A stretch of DNA of 23,923 bases from Bacillota bacterium (GTDB taxonomy: Bacteria > Bacillota_A > Clostridia > Tissierellales > Peptoniphilaceae): assembly GCA_023418535.1 (NCBI GenBank), contig JAEZZN010000017.1, positions 1 through 23,923 on the forward strand, given 5' to 3'. The translations under genes and the position numbers were made by a program. Of the stretch, positions 7,161 to 15,997 are shown piece after piece; within the stretch, counting starts at the first letter, position 1, and the number at the start of each line of letters is the position of its first letter. The notes under the pieces were generated by a model. It had not been told where the DNA came from. It ran no database searches and saw only the letters and a program-made list of their open reading frames with translations.

Positions 7161-9071
7161 ATGAAGAGAAAAAATAATATCGGAATTGACTTTTTAAGAG
7201 CGATAGCTATAATCGCTGTAATTATTTATCATATAAGCGTTAAGATTCTACCTGGTGGTTTTATTGGGGTAGATTTATTTTTCGTTATATCTGGCTATCT
7301 TTTAGCTAATTCATTGGTAAATCAGGCTGTTAGTAATGGTGAAGTAAAACTATTTGATAGTATTAAAAAGCGTATAAAGTCGCTTTGGCCATTACTTTTT
7401 TTAGTTATTTTTGTAGTTACTATATATTTAACTATTTTTAATAAGCCAGTACTAGATGTAGCTCATAAAGATATTATTCCTGGACTTGGATTTATGAGTA
7501 ATTGGTGGCTGATATTTAATAAAGTTGGATATTTTGATAGTTTTGTTGCAAATCCATTTAAGCATTTATGGTATATTGCTGTACTTATCCAATCTACAAT
7601 AATTATTATAACTTTATTTAAATTTTCATATTCCTTAACTAGAGATAAGAAATTTGGACTTTTTAAAGTGTTAATGATAGGATTGATAATTACCAGTTTT
7701 GCATTATCACAAATATTTTATGATCCACAAAATGTTTCTAGAGTATATTATGGTACTGATACTAGGATATATGAAATTGCTTTAGGTGTACTTGGCTATC
7801 TGTTTTATCCTATTGGAAAGTTATTTAAACCTGAAAAAATTGATAGAAAAGAAAAAAGAAAATATGCTAAAACTAGAGAAATCTCAACAATTGCTTCAAT
7901 AATTTCATTAGGAATATTTATATATAGCTTATTAAATGTGTATGAATTTTATCCATGGATATATAGATTTGGGTTTATTTTATTTGCAATAAATTCACTC
8001 ATTTTATTATTAAGTTTTGGTAATGAAAACAATTATCTATATACTATATTAAGATTTATACCAATTGGAATATTAGGAAAAATGTCATATAGTTTATATC
8101 TATGGCATTATCCAATATTAGTTCTATCTGCTACAAAGGCAGAAATTACTTCTTTGCCAAACTTAACATATACAATTGTAAGACTTTTAATTATACTTGC
8201 AATTTCATCTTTGACATATAGATTTGTTGAACAAAGAAGTAAAGTAAAATATGAAAATCGAAATGATAGAAGAGCAAGACAAAATAGAAGAAAAAATAAT
8301 AATATATTAAATAATAAAATTTTAATACCATTTGCTGCGATATTTGCACTTGGTGTATTTGGGATAGCAATTCCATATACCTCAACAGCATTTGTAGAAA
8401 AATCTTCAAATATTGCAGATAATGGAAATAATCAAAATCAAAACAATGAAACAAAAGATGAAGGAATTAAAAATCCAAATATAGATAGAAATGATCCTAA
8501 TACACTTATTTTGGATGGAAAAGAAACTGAAAAAGAAACAAGTAAAGAAACTAAACACGAAAATGCAGATGATGAAAATGGTCAAAATAATGATCCTGAT
8601 CCTCAATTAAAATATAATCAATTGGTTTTAATCGGGGACTCACTAGGCGTAAATGTCGGAAATAAATTAAAAGAACTATATCCAAATTCAATTACAGATG
8701 CTAAAATTAGTAGACAATTGTATGATTCTATTGGAATTGTTGAATCATATAGTGAATATGATTCAGAGAATACAGCTCTTATTATAATGCTTGGAACAAA
8801 TGGATATTTTTCTGAAAGTAATTTGGAAGACTTAGTATCTTCATTTCCAAAATCAAAAAAATTAATTGTCAACATTAAATCACAAGTTGCTTGGGAAGAT
8901 TCATCAAATAAAATTATTGCTGATTTTGCGCAAAAAAATAAAAATACTGTTCTAATTGATTGGAACAGCTTGGCAACTCAACATCCAGAATATTTAGAAC
9001 CTGATAATACACATCTAAATTATATGGGAGTTGATGCACTAATAAAGATGTTTGAAGAAGAACTTAGATAG
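7161..9071 (+). CDS. OatA-like acyltransferase (AT3 membrane domain plus SGNH domain)
   Basis: The 636-residue protein has the two-part structure of peptidoglycan O-acetyltransferases. Residues about 8-360 are an acyltransferase-3 domain with many membrane segments, the R-x10-H motif (Arg13, His24), GFIGVDLFFVISGYLL, HLWYIAVLIQ and SYSLYLWHYPIL. One more membrane segment (about 388-408) and a long Asn/Glu-rich linker (about 415-485) lead to an extracellular SGNH esterase domain. There, GDS (Ser494), GTN (Asn547) and the DNTH block (Asp615, His618) are intact. OatA moves acetyl groups across the membrane to the C6 hydroxyl of MurNAc, giving lysozyme resistance. Other surface sugars are possible acceptors for this family, so I leave the symbol blank. 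TAGGAG sits seven bases before the ATG. Confidence 0.85.
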   Translation: MKRKNNIGIDFLRAIAIIAVIIYHISVKILPGGFIGVDLFFVISGYLLANSLVNQAVSNGEVKLFDSIKKRIKSLWPLLFLVIFVVTIYLTIFNKPVLDVAHKDIIPGLGFMSNWWLIFNKVGYFDSFVANPFKHLWYIAVLIQSTIIIITLFKFSYSLTRDKKFGLFKVLMIGLIITSFALSQIFYDPQNVSRVYYGTDTRIYEIALGVLGYLFYPIGKLFKPEKIDRKEKRKYAKTREISTIASIISLGIFIYSLLNVYEFYPWIYRFGFILFAINSLILLLSFGNENNYLYTILRFIPIGILGKMSYSLYLWHYPILVLSATKAEITSLPNLTYTIVRLLIILAISSLTYRFVEQRSKVKYENRNDRRARQNRRKNNNILNNKILIPFAAIFALGVFGIAIPYTSTAFVEKSSNIADNGNNQNQNNETKDEGIKNPNIDRNDPNTLILDGKETEKETSKETKHENADDENGQNNDPDPQLKYNQLVLIGDSLGVNVGNKLKELYPNSITDAKISRQLYDSIGIVESYSEYDSENTALIIMLGTNGYFSESNLEDLVSSFPKSKKLIVNIKSQVAWEDSSNKIIADFAQKNKNTVLIDWNSLATQHPEYLEPDNTHLNYMGVDALIKMFEEELR

Positions 9072-9080
9072 GAGTAAGAA

Positions 9081-9833
9081 TTGATAGAAAATAAAATGAT
9101 TGAAGAATATATTCAAGAAAAATCGGAATATATTTTTAATAAATATATTTATTCTAAATTTCTTATGACAAAATACTATAAAAATTTTGGAACTCTAGAA
9201 GTTGAAAAAATTAAAAAAGCATATGACTTATTTACTCTAGATAAAAAAATAGAGTATAAATTCATATCTGAAGCTATGGGAGAAAGGCTCAATGAGAGCT
9301 TTGCCCAGGCTGAGGCTGCATATGAGTATAAAGATGCTATGAGACAAATAAAAAGATTGAATATTAGAAATAGATTTTCTGAAAAGAATTTTGAACTATT
9401 AGAGCATATAATAGATCAGGATATAAAAGATAAGATTAAGAAAATTATAAGGAACATAGATCCTGTATTAAATCCAAATTCTGATACTAGTTCTGAATAT
9501 AATAATTTTATATCAGATATGAAAGATTCTAAATTTGATAATATAGAAGAATATATAAAAACATCAGAGCTTTATGAAGAAGTAAAAAGTAAAGATACTC
9601 TAGAAAATATAGACTATAAAGAAGTAGAAAAGCATATGAAGAAACTATCATCAAAAAATAGTAAGATGAAGTCAGAGTTTCCATTTACTTTTGAAGAAGT
9701 ATTAATGTCACAAGAAAAAATTGATTTTAAGAAGGAAGAGCTTAAGAAGCAAATAGATGTAACAAATAAAGCTTTTGATAGATTAAATCAATATTATATA
9801 ATGACTAAAGACGAAGGAAATTGGATAAGTTAA
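9081..9833 (+). CDS. Unrecognised charged helical protein, TTG start
   Basis: I do not recognise this 250-residue protein. The TTG at 9081 is chosen because GGAG at 9071-9074 is six bases upstream; the next in-frame ATG (9096) is too far from any ribosome binding site. The protein is rich in Lys, Glu, Asp, Ile and Asn, has no signal peptide or membrane segment, and looks almost wholly alpha-helical. Possible coiled-coil stretches lie near residues 85-125 and 195-240. No cysteine pairs or nucleotide-binding motif are visible. It follows the acyltransferase stop by nine bases and shares its transcript, while sufC begins 63 bases after it. Its job could relate to either neighbour or to neither. 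Confidence 0.7.
   Translation: MIENKMIEEYIQEKSEYIFNKYIYSKFLMTKYYKNFGTLEVEKIKKAYDLFTLDKKIEYKFISEAMGERLNESFAQAEAAYEYKDAMRQIKRLNIRNRFSEKNFELLEHIIDQDIKDKIKKIIRNIDPVLNPNSDTSSEYNNFISDMKDSKFDNIEEYIKTSELYEEVKSKDTLENIDYKEVEKHMKKLSSKNSKMKSEFPFTFEEVLMSQEKIDFKKEELKKQIDVTNKAFDRLNQYYIMTKDEGNWIS
9775..9802 (+). promoter_or_regulatory. Candidate promoter for the suf operon, inside the upstream gene
   Basis: TTGATA (9775-9780), 16 bases and TATAAT (9797-9802) lie within the last codons of the preceding gene and would start transcription about 88 bases before sufC. It may be chance in such A+T-rich DNA, but no better promoter is visible in the 63-base gap before sufC. Confidence 0.4.
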
Positions 9834-9896
9834 AATTTTAGATAAATCCATACTAATTTAGTAAAGATTAAAAGTAGCAAAGATTAAGGAGAGACA

Positions 9897-10646
9897 ATGT
9901 TAGAAATAAAAAATTTACACGCTAGTGTTGAAGATAAAGAAATACTAAAAGGGATTAACCTTAAGATTAACAAGGGAGAGATTCATGTAATTATGGGACC
10001 AAATGGTTCCGGTAAATCTACACTTACAAAAGTAATTATGGATCATCCAGATTATGAGGTTACAGAGGGTGAAATTATTTTTGAAGGTCAAGATATATCT
10101 GATGAATCAACAGATAAAAGAGCGAAACTTGGATTATTCCTTTCATTCCAAAACCCAGAAGAGGTAGAAGGTGTAAGTGTCGAAAATTTCCTACGTACAG
10201 CTCAAATTAATCTTACTGGTGAAAAACCAAAATTATTAGAATTTAGAAGAAATTTAAATAAAGAATTGGAAGAGTTAGAATTCGACAAAGATTATGCAAA
10301 TAGATATTTAAATGTAGGATTTTCAGGTGGAGAAAAGAAAAAAAGCGAAATTCTACAAATGAAAATGTTAGATCCTAAATTAATTATGCTTGATGAAACA
10401 GATTCAGGACTTGATGTGGATGCTACTAAAATAGTATCAAGAGAAGTGGAAGCATTTTTAAATGAAGAGAAGTCAGCGATTATAATTACACATCATAGCT
10501 CAATACTTGAATCAATTAAACCTGATTATGTACACATAATGATTGATGGAAATCTAATAAAGACCGGAGATGCATCTTTAATTGATGAAATTGAAAGAGA
10601 TGGTTATAAAAACTACAGAAATTCAGAAGAGGTAAATAATGACTAG
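9897..10646 (+). CDS. sufC: Iron-sulfur cluster assembly ATPase SufC
   Basis: SufC is the ABC-type ATPase of the cytoplasmic SufBCD scaffold and drives conformational change during Fe-S assembly. The 249 residues carry Walker A GPNGSGKST (34-42), the Q-loop at Gln85, the SufC-type signature GFSGGEKKKSEI (141-152), Walker B LIMLDE (162-167) with TDSGLD after it, and the switch His in IITHH. AAGGAGAG precedes the ATG. The gene overlaps sufB by eight bases. It is first in a sufC-B-D-S-U series. Confidence 0.96.
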   Translation: MLEIKNLHASVEDKEILKGINLKINKGEIHVIMGPNGSGKSTLTKVIMDHPDYEVTEGEIIFEGQDISDESTDKRAKLGLFLSFQNPEEVEGVSVENFLRTAQINLTGEKPKLLEFRRNLNKELEELEFDKDYANRYLNVGFSGGEKKKSEILQMKMLDPKLIMLDETDSGLDVDATKIVSREVEAFLNEEKSAIIITHHSSILESIKPDYVHIMIDGNLIKTGDASLIDEIERDGYKNYRNSEEVNND

Positions 10647-12045
10647 AGAAAAAACACATGTAGAAGATATTGATAGAGGTGTTTTTGATAAGAAAAATTC
10701 ATTTGAATATTCAAAAATTTCAGAAAAAGGATTGACAGAATCTATTGTAAGAATGATTTCTGAAGAAAAAAATGAACCAGAATGGATGCTACAAAAGAGG
10801 CTTGAAGCTATGAAGCTATTTTACGAGATAGATAATCCAATTTGGGGACCAGATTTATCTGAAGTAGTTATAGATGATATTACTCTATATGTAAAACCGA
10901 AATCTGGAGAGGAAAATAATTGGGATAATTTACCAGACGATATAAAGCAAACTTTTTATGATTTAGGATTACCAGACGCAGAAATTAAGGCTTTAGCTGG
11001 GATTTCAGCTCAATATGATTCTGAAGTGGTATATCACAGTGTAAAAAACTATCTAAAGGAAATGGGTGTTATATACATCAATATGGATGAAGCTGTTCAC
11101 AAATATCAACATTTAGTAAAAAAATGGTTTGGTACAGCAGTTGAACCAACATTACACAAGTATTCAGCACTACATTATGCTGTTTGGTCAGGTGGTTCAT
11201 TTGTATATGTTCCTAAGGGACAATATGTAGATATTCCAATACAATCATATTTTAGATTAAATGCGCCAGGCGCAGGTCAATTTGAACATACATTTATTTA
11301 TGTAGAAGAAGGGGCTTTTGTTCACTATATAGAAGGTTGTTCTGCACCAAAATACAATGTAGTTAATGTACATGCGGGAGCGGTAGAACTATTTGTAAGA
11401 GAAGGGGCTCATTTAAGATATTCTACGATAGAAAATTGGTCAAAGAATATGTACAATCTAAATACCAAAAGAGGAATAGTTTGGAAAGATGCTCATCTTG
11501 AATGGGTATCAGGATCATTTGGGTCAAAAGTTTCCATGCTTTATCCTGCTTCTATTCTTATTGGGGAGAATGCAAAATCTGATTTTACTGGTATTTCTTT
11601 TGCCAATGATGGACAAACACTAGACAATGGAGCTAAGTCAATTCATGCAGCTCCAAATACTTATTCTACAATCAATGCAAGATCCATTTCTAAAGGTGGT
11701 GGAGAATGTGTCTATAGAGGACTTGTTCATTTTAAAGAAAATTCAAAAGGATCAAAAGCGAATGTAAACTGTGAGTCACTTATGATTGATAGTGAATCAG
11801 TATCAGATACTATACCTGTTATGATTATAGAAAATGATGATGTTGATTTAGGTCATGAAGCGAAGATAGGAAGAATCGATGATACAAAGATTTTCTATTT
11901 AATGAGCAGAGGTATTTCAGAAGAAGATGCTAAAGCTATGCTTGTACGTGGTTTTGCAGAACCTATCGCTAAAGAACTTCCTATGGAATATGCAGTTGAA
12001 ATGAATAATTTAATCAATTTAGAATTGATTGGATCTATAGGTTAG
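10639..12045 (+). CDS. sufB: Fe-S cluster assembly scaffold protein SufB
   Basis: The 468-residue length and motifs are those of SufB: WMLQKRLEAMKLFYEI near the N-terminus, the AGISAQYDSEVVYHS block, SGGSFVYVPKGQYVDIPIQS, then the beta-helix core and the C-terminal FYLMSRGISEEDAKAMLVRG. SufB receives sulfur and assembles the cluster with SufC and SufD. The start codon lies inside the end of sufC and sufD follows after eight bases, so the three are made together. Cysteines remain at EGCSAP, GECVYR and NCESLM, which are conserved positions in Firmicute SufB. Confidence 0.96.
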   Translation: MTREKTHVEDIDRGVFDKKNSFEYSKISEKGLTESIVRMISEEKNEPEWMLQKRLEAMKLFYEIDNPIWGPDLSEVVIDDITLYVKPKSGEENNWDNLPDDIKQTFYDLGLPDAEIKALAGISAQYDSEVVYHSVKNYLKEMGVIYINMDEAVHKYQHLVKKWFGTAVEPTLHKYSALHYAVWSGGSFVYVPKGQYVDIPIQSYFRLNAPGAGQFEHTFIYVEEGAFVHYIEGCSAPKYNVVNVHAGAVELFVREGAHLRYSTIENWSKNMYNLNTKRGIVWKDAHLEWVSGSFGSKVSMLYPASILIGENAKSDFTGISFANDGQTLDNGAKSIHAAPNTYSTINARSISKGGGECVYRGLVHFKENSKGSKANVNCESLMIDSESVSDTIPVMIIENDDVDLGHEAKIGRIDDTKIFYLMSRGISEEDAKAMLVRGFAEPIAKELPMEYAVEMNNLINLELIGSIG

Positions 12046-12053
12046 GAGGGGAA

Positions 12054-13085
12054 ATGACTAGTGTAAATAGATTGCCTCATCTGACTTGGAGAGAAACGGG
12101 AACAAATGAGGTCTTTATAGACGATATTAAAATTGAAAAGATAAATTTCAAATCAGATGAAAGATTAAAGACAAGTAAAGAATTTATTGAACAGTTTAAT
12201 GAAGAGTTTGGTGTATCAAAAGAAATTATTGAATTAAATAAAGAATATCAAAATTATGAAGAATATTTTGAATTCTCTGGAAATGAAGATGTAAAGAGAG
12301 AATTTCATTTAGTTGAAAATCAAAATATTTTAAATGATGCACAAAATATATTTGTAAAAGAAGGAGCTGATGCGACTTTAATCTTAGACTACAAATCAGA
12401 TGAAGAGATAGAAGTGTTTAGAAATTCCGTAATAAGAATAAAAGCTCAAAAGAATTCTAAACTACAAATTGTGCTTGTTCAAAGATTAAATCATAAATCA
12501 AAATCATTTATATCTATGGTTTCAGAAATGGAAGAAGATGCACATGTTCAACTTGTACAAATAGAAATTGGATCTTTAAAATCATATTTGAACTATAAAG
12601 CTTTTATAAATGGTGAAAAAGCAGAATCAGATATTAAGACAGCGTATTTTGTGGATGATGAAAGATACTTAGATATTAACTATTTGATAGTTCACAGAGG
12701 TAGAGAGACAAGATCTGATATGCTTGTAAATGGTGTACTTAAAGATAAAGCAGAAAAAAGATTTGCTGGAACTCTTGATTTTAAGAGAGGAAGCACTTTG
12801 TCTGAAGGTAGTGAAGAAGAGTTTGTTACAATGTTAGATCCTACTGTAAAAAATAGAGCTATACCTATTTTGCTTGCAAGAGAAGATAATATTGTAGGTC
12901 TTCATGCGGCTTCTGCTGGAAGAATTGATAAAGATACGTTATTTTATATTACATCAAGAGGATTTAACCAAAACGAAGCTAAGAGAATAATTATTGAATC
13001 AAAAATAAAGCCTATATTAGATTATATAAAGGATGAAAAACTAGCAAATGAAATTCTTGAGGAATTAAGAGAAAGGATTAATTAA
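12054..13085 (+). CDS. sufD: Fe-S cluster assembly protein SufD
   Basis: This 343-residue paralogue of SufB completes the SufBC2D scaffold. It opens with NRLPHLTWRETGTNE and has a variable helical N-terminal part, a beta-helix middle (about 85-270) and the family C-terminal block VGLHAASAGRIDKDTLFYI, followed by TSRGFNQNEAKR. The histidine in GLHAAS is at the position of the functionally important SufD histidine. A strong TAGGAGGGG ribosome binding site precedes the ATG. The low similarity to SufB outside the C-terminal block is normal for SufD. Confidence 0.93.
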   Translation: MTSVNRLPHLTWRETGTNEVFIDDIKIEKINFKSDERLKTSKEFIEQFNEEFGVSKEIIELNKEYQNYEEYFEFSGNEDVKREFHLVENQNILNDAQNIFVKEGADATLILDYKSDEEIEVFRNSVIRIKAQKNSKLQIVLVQRLNHKSKSFISMVSEMEEDAHVQLVQIEIGSLKSYLNYKAFINGEKAESDIKTAYFVDDERYLDINYLIVHRGRETRSDMLVNGVLKDKAEKRFAGTLDFKRGSTLSEGSEEEFVTMLDPTVKNRAIPILLAREDNIVGLHAASAGRIDKDTLFYITSRGFNQNEAKRIIIESKIKPILDYIKDEKLANEILEELRERIN

Positions 13086-13094
13086 TAAATTATT

Positions 13095-14306
13095 ATGGAT
13101 ATATCACGAATAAGAGAAGACTTTCCATTTTTAAAAAATAATAAAGATATTGTGTATTTGGATAATGCAGCAACATCTCAAAAGCCAAAGTCTGTAATTG
13201 AATCACAAAATGAATATTATACTTATTTTAATGCGAATGCTAATCGTGGTATATACAATCTTTCTATGAAGTCTACAGGGATTTTAGAAGATACTAGAAA
13301 AAAAATAGCTGGATTTATAAATGCAGAAAGCGAAAAAAATATAGTATTTACGAAATCAGCTACAGAAGCGTTAAATATAATTGCTTATAGTTATGGACTA
13401 AATAATTTAAAAGAAGGCGATGAAATTTTGATTTCTATAGCTGAGCATCATGCAAATTTAGTTACTTGGCAATATGTAGCCAAAAAAACTAAAGCAAAAT
13501 TAAGATATTTTTATTTAGATGAAAATTTAAATCTTGATATTGAAGATTACAAATCAAAAATAAATGAAAATACTAAAATAGTTGCATTTACTGGAGCTTC
13601 AAATGTGCTTTCATTTAAAGTAGATATAGCTAAAATGGTGAATATAGCAAAAAAAGTTGGAGCAATCACGGTAGTTGATGGCGCCCAATTAATATCGCAT
13701 AAAAAAGTGAATGTAGAATCTTTCGGTTGTGATTTCTTTGTGTTTTCAGGTCATAAGATGTACTCTCTTCAAGGTGTAGGAGTTTTGTATGGAAAAGATA
13801 CCCTATTAAATAAAATGGATCCATTTTTATATGGAGGGGATATAATAGAATATGTACATGAAAATGACACGAGTTTTACTGAAAGTCCACATAAATTCGA
13901 AGCGGGAACACAAAATATTTCTGCTATTAGTTCTTTATCTAAAGCGATAGACTATATAGAAGAAATAGGAATTAAAAATATTGAAAAAAGAGAACAAATT
14001 TTAGTAAACTATCTACTAGATAAGATAAAAAAATTAGATTTTGTAGAAATTTATTATCCGAAGGGTGGCGATGGTACAAATATTCCATTTAATATAAAAA
14101 ATGTACACCCTCATGATGTGGCACAAATACTTGATTTTCATAATGTTGCTATCAGGGTTGGTCATCATTGTGCTCAACCTCTTCATAGATGTTTGGGATT
14201 AAATAGCTCATGCAGAGCGTCAATCGCCTTTTACAATACTTATGAAGAAATAGATAAATTTATAGATTCGCTATATAGAGTAAAGGAAGTTTTCTATGGA
14301 AATTAA
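13095..14306 (+). CDS. sufS: Cysteine desulfurase SufS (class V aminotransferase fold)
   Basis: SufS takes sulfur from cysteine, using PLP, and passes it to SufU. The 403-residue protein is a group II desulfurase: PLP lysine Lys221 in FVFSGHKMYS, Asp195 and Gln198 in VVDGAQ, His118-His119 in AEHHAN, and the persulfide cysteine Cys373 in SSCRASIAFYNT. The RVGHHCAQPLH segment precedes it. The ATG at 13095 has no good ribosome binding site: the nearest AAAGGA is about 18 bases upstream inside the sufD end. Translation may therefore depend on coupling from sufD. sufU overlaps its 3' end by 11 bases. Confidence 0.95.
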   Translation: MDISRIREDFPFLKNNKDIVYLDNAATSQKPKSVIESQNEYYTYFNANANRGIYNLSMKSTGILEDTRKKIAGFINAESEKNIVFTKSATEALNIIAYSYGLNNLKEGDEILISIAEHHANLVTWQYVAKKTKAKLRYFYLDENLNLDIEDYKSKINENTKIVAFTGASNVLSFKVDIAKMVNIAKKVGAITVVDGAQLISHKKVNVESFGCDFFVFSGHKMYSLQGVGVLYGKDTLLNKMDPFLYGGDIIEYVHENDTSFTESPHKFEAGTQNISAISSLSKAIDYIEEIGIKNIEKREQILVNYLLDKIKKLDFVEIYYPKGGDGTNIPFNIKNVHPHDVAQILDFHNVAIRVGHHCAQPLHRCLGLNSSCRASIAFYNTYEEIDKFIDSLYRVKEVFYGN

Positions 14307-14724
14307 TCAAATATACACGGAGCTAATTCGTGAACATAGCATGGAGTCTGAAAATAAAAAAGAATTAAAAGATAGGACAGATCATCATATGGGAATAAAT
14401 CCATCATGTGGTGATGAGCTTGAAATAAATATTAAACTAAATGGTGATATAATAGAAGATGCTTCATATACAGGAATGGGATGTGCAATTTCTCAAGCGT
14501 CAGCATCTATGATGATTGATGTAATAAAAGGCAAGACAGTAGAAGAAGCAAAAGAAGCTATAGAAGTTTTCTTGAAGATGATAAAAAGTGAAATAGAAGA
14601 TGAAGATGATTTATTGATATTAGAAGACGCAGCTATTTTAGAGAGTATTTCAACACTTCCACAAAGAGTAAAGTGTGCAGTACTTTCATGGAGAACTCTA
14701 GAAGAGATATTATCAAATAAATAA
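14296..14724 (+). CDS. sufU: Zinc-dependent sulfurtransferase SufU
   Basis: SufU is the zinc-bound sulfur acceptor of SufS in Gram-positive Suf systems. The 142-residue protein keeps the metal site: Cys38 and Asp40 in NPSCGDE, Cys63 in GMGCAISQAS and Cys127 in RVKCAVLSW. The insert between the second and third metal-binding cysteines that separates SufU from IscU is present. The start lies inside the end of sufS with AAAGGAAG upstream, so the pair is coupled. It is the last intact suf gene; a broken glycosidase gene begins ten bases after it. Confidence 0.94.
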   Translation: MEINQIYTELIREHSMESENKKELKDRTDHHMGINPSCGDELEINIKLNGDIIEDASYTGMGCAISQASASMMIDVIKGKTVEEAKEAIEVFLKMIKSEIEDEDDLLILEDAAILESISTLPQRVKCAVLSWRTLEEILSNK

Positions 14725-14734
14725 AGAGAATAAA

Positions 14735-15519
14735 ATGAAAAAAAATAAGGATTATCTATTAAAATATAATTTACCAGCAGAAAAGTCATATAAAGGGTGG
14801 GAAAGTCAAGCTTTACCACTTGGAAACGGCGAAATTGGAAATATGATTTATGGTTTAATTGGAGAAGAAATTATTCAATTTAACGAAAAATCATTGTGGT
14901 CTGGAGGACCTAGACCTGATGAAACCGATTATAATGGTGGTAATTATAAAAATAGATATCCTTTTTTATTTGAAATTAGAAAAAATCTTTCAGAAGGAAA
15001 TTATGAAGATGCTAAAGATTTAGCAGAAAATAAATTAATTGGTCCAAATAGTGAAAAATTTGGAAAATATTTGTCATTTGGAGAATTAAAAATTGATTTT
15101 ATTAATCAATCAAAAAGTACTGAAGAAACAGAAAATTTTTCAAGAGTATTAAATATTAATGAAGCGATTCATAAAACTAGTTATATTCAAGATGATATAG
15201 AATTCATAAGAGAAAGTTTTGTTTCATATATAGATGATGTTTCCGTAACAAAAATAGAGTCTTTATATAATAGTGAAAAGATAAAAAAATTAGATTTTGA
15301 TTTAGATTTTGAAATAACAAATAGAATTCTTGTAAATGGGAAAATAATAAAATAAATTATGTTAAAATTGAATCTACTAATGATTCAAAATTAAATTTAT
15401 TATTAGAAGATATAGATTCATTTGTGATAAAGCAAAATAATAATTTAATAGAGAATAATTTTGAGTATATAAATATTAGCTTGAAAAAAGAAGATATATT
15501 AGAATTTTATAAAAAATAA
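14735..15519 (+). pseudogene. Remnant of a GH95-type (alpha-L-fucosidase-like) glycoside hydrolase gene
   Basis: The first frame (14735-15355, 206 residues) matches the N-terminal domain of GH95 enzymes: QALPLGNGEIGNMIYG, then EKSLWSGGPRPDE, a LSEGNYEDAKDLAENKLIG helix, and YLSFGELKIDF. Intact GH95 proteins are usually 700-800 residues, so the catalytic barrel is missing. After the TAA at 15353-15355 another frame is open from 15358 to a TAA at 15517-15519 (53 codons) and ends in YINISLKKEDILEF, which could be the last strand of the same enzyme family. The simplest reading is a large internal deletion plus a frameshift. No signal peptide is present. It sits in the transcript of the suf operon, with only a weak ribosome binding site. 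Confidence 0.72.
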
Positions 15520-15558
15520 AATCATACGATTTAATGATTATAAATCGTATGATTTTTT
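15518..15558. terminator. Bidirectional terminator between the GH95 remnant and the minus-strand pair
   Basis: The arms 15518-15532 and 15541-15555 are perfectly complementary over 15 bases around an 8-base loop. A T-run (15553-15558) follows on the plus strand, and an A-run at 15511-15516 gives a U-tract on the minus strand. Confidence 0.9.
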
Positions 15559-15559
15559 A

Positions 15560-15997
15560 TTAATTCAAATATGTGTGTGGATCTTTAATCTTTATGATAT
15601 CACCGACTTTTACATTTTTATCTACTTCCATTTTTACGATATGAGTATGATCATCATGTTCAACTAAATATCCATCTTCGAATATTTCTAAAACTTTAAC
15701 CTCGATATCATCTTTTGTAGATGTATATTGGTGTAAAACTGGATTTCGTTGTGTCTTATCAATTAATATATATTGATTGTCAACTACAAGTATAGTGTAG
15801 TCTTTATTGTCAGTTAGTATTAAAGATTTATTTTCTACTTTTTTAATCTCTTTACCGAACACTTCAGAAATTTTTTCTTTTGCTTCATTTTCTGTAAGGC
15901 TATGATGATTTCTATTATTAAAATAGAAATACGTCATAATAAGCAATAGTGAAAAAATAATTAGGATAATAATTTTATTTAAGTGTTTTTTTATCAT
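15560..15997 (-). CDS. Membrane-anchored small protein with HxxHxH (histidine-triad-like) motif
   Basis: The 145-residue protein has one N-terminal membrane segment (about 8-26) and would face outward. Residues about 33-85 (LTENEAKEKISEVFG, then short strands) resemble a small PepSY-like fold, but I am not sure of this. Near the C-terminus, FEDGYLVEHDDHTHIVKMEV (about 106-125) contains HDDHTH, the HxxHxH pattern known from zinc-binding histidine-triad (Pht) proteins of streptococci, where it also follows a DGY segment. Further histidines are at 31-32, 89 and 141. The start overlaps the deacetylase stop as ATGA, so the two genes are translationally coupled. Extracytoplasmic metal binding is a reasonable inference; no function is established. 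Confidence 0.7.
   Translation of the reverse strand: MIKKHLNKIIILIIFSLLLIMTYFYFNNRNHHSLTENEAKEKISEVFGKEIKKVENKSLILTDNKDYTILVVDNQYILIDKTQRNPVLHQYTSTKDDIEVKVLEIFEDGYLVEHDDHTHIVKMEVDKNVKVGDIIKIKDPHTYLN

Noticed and set aside
9834..9896. Riboswitch or T-box in the leader of the suf operon
   Set aside because: The gap is 63 bases, A+T-rich, and shows no stable hairpin or terminator arrangement.
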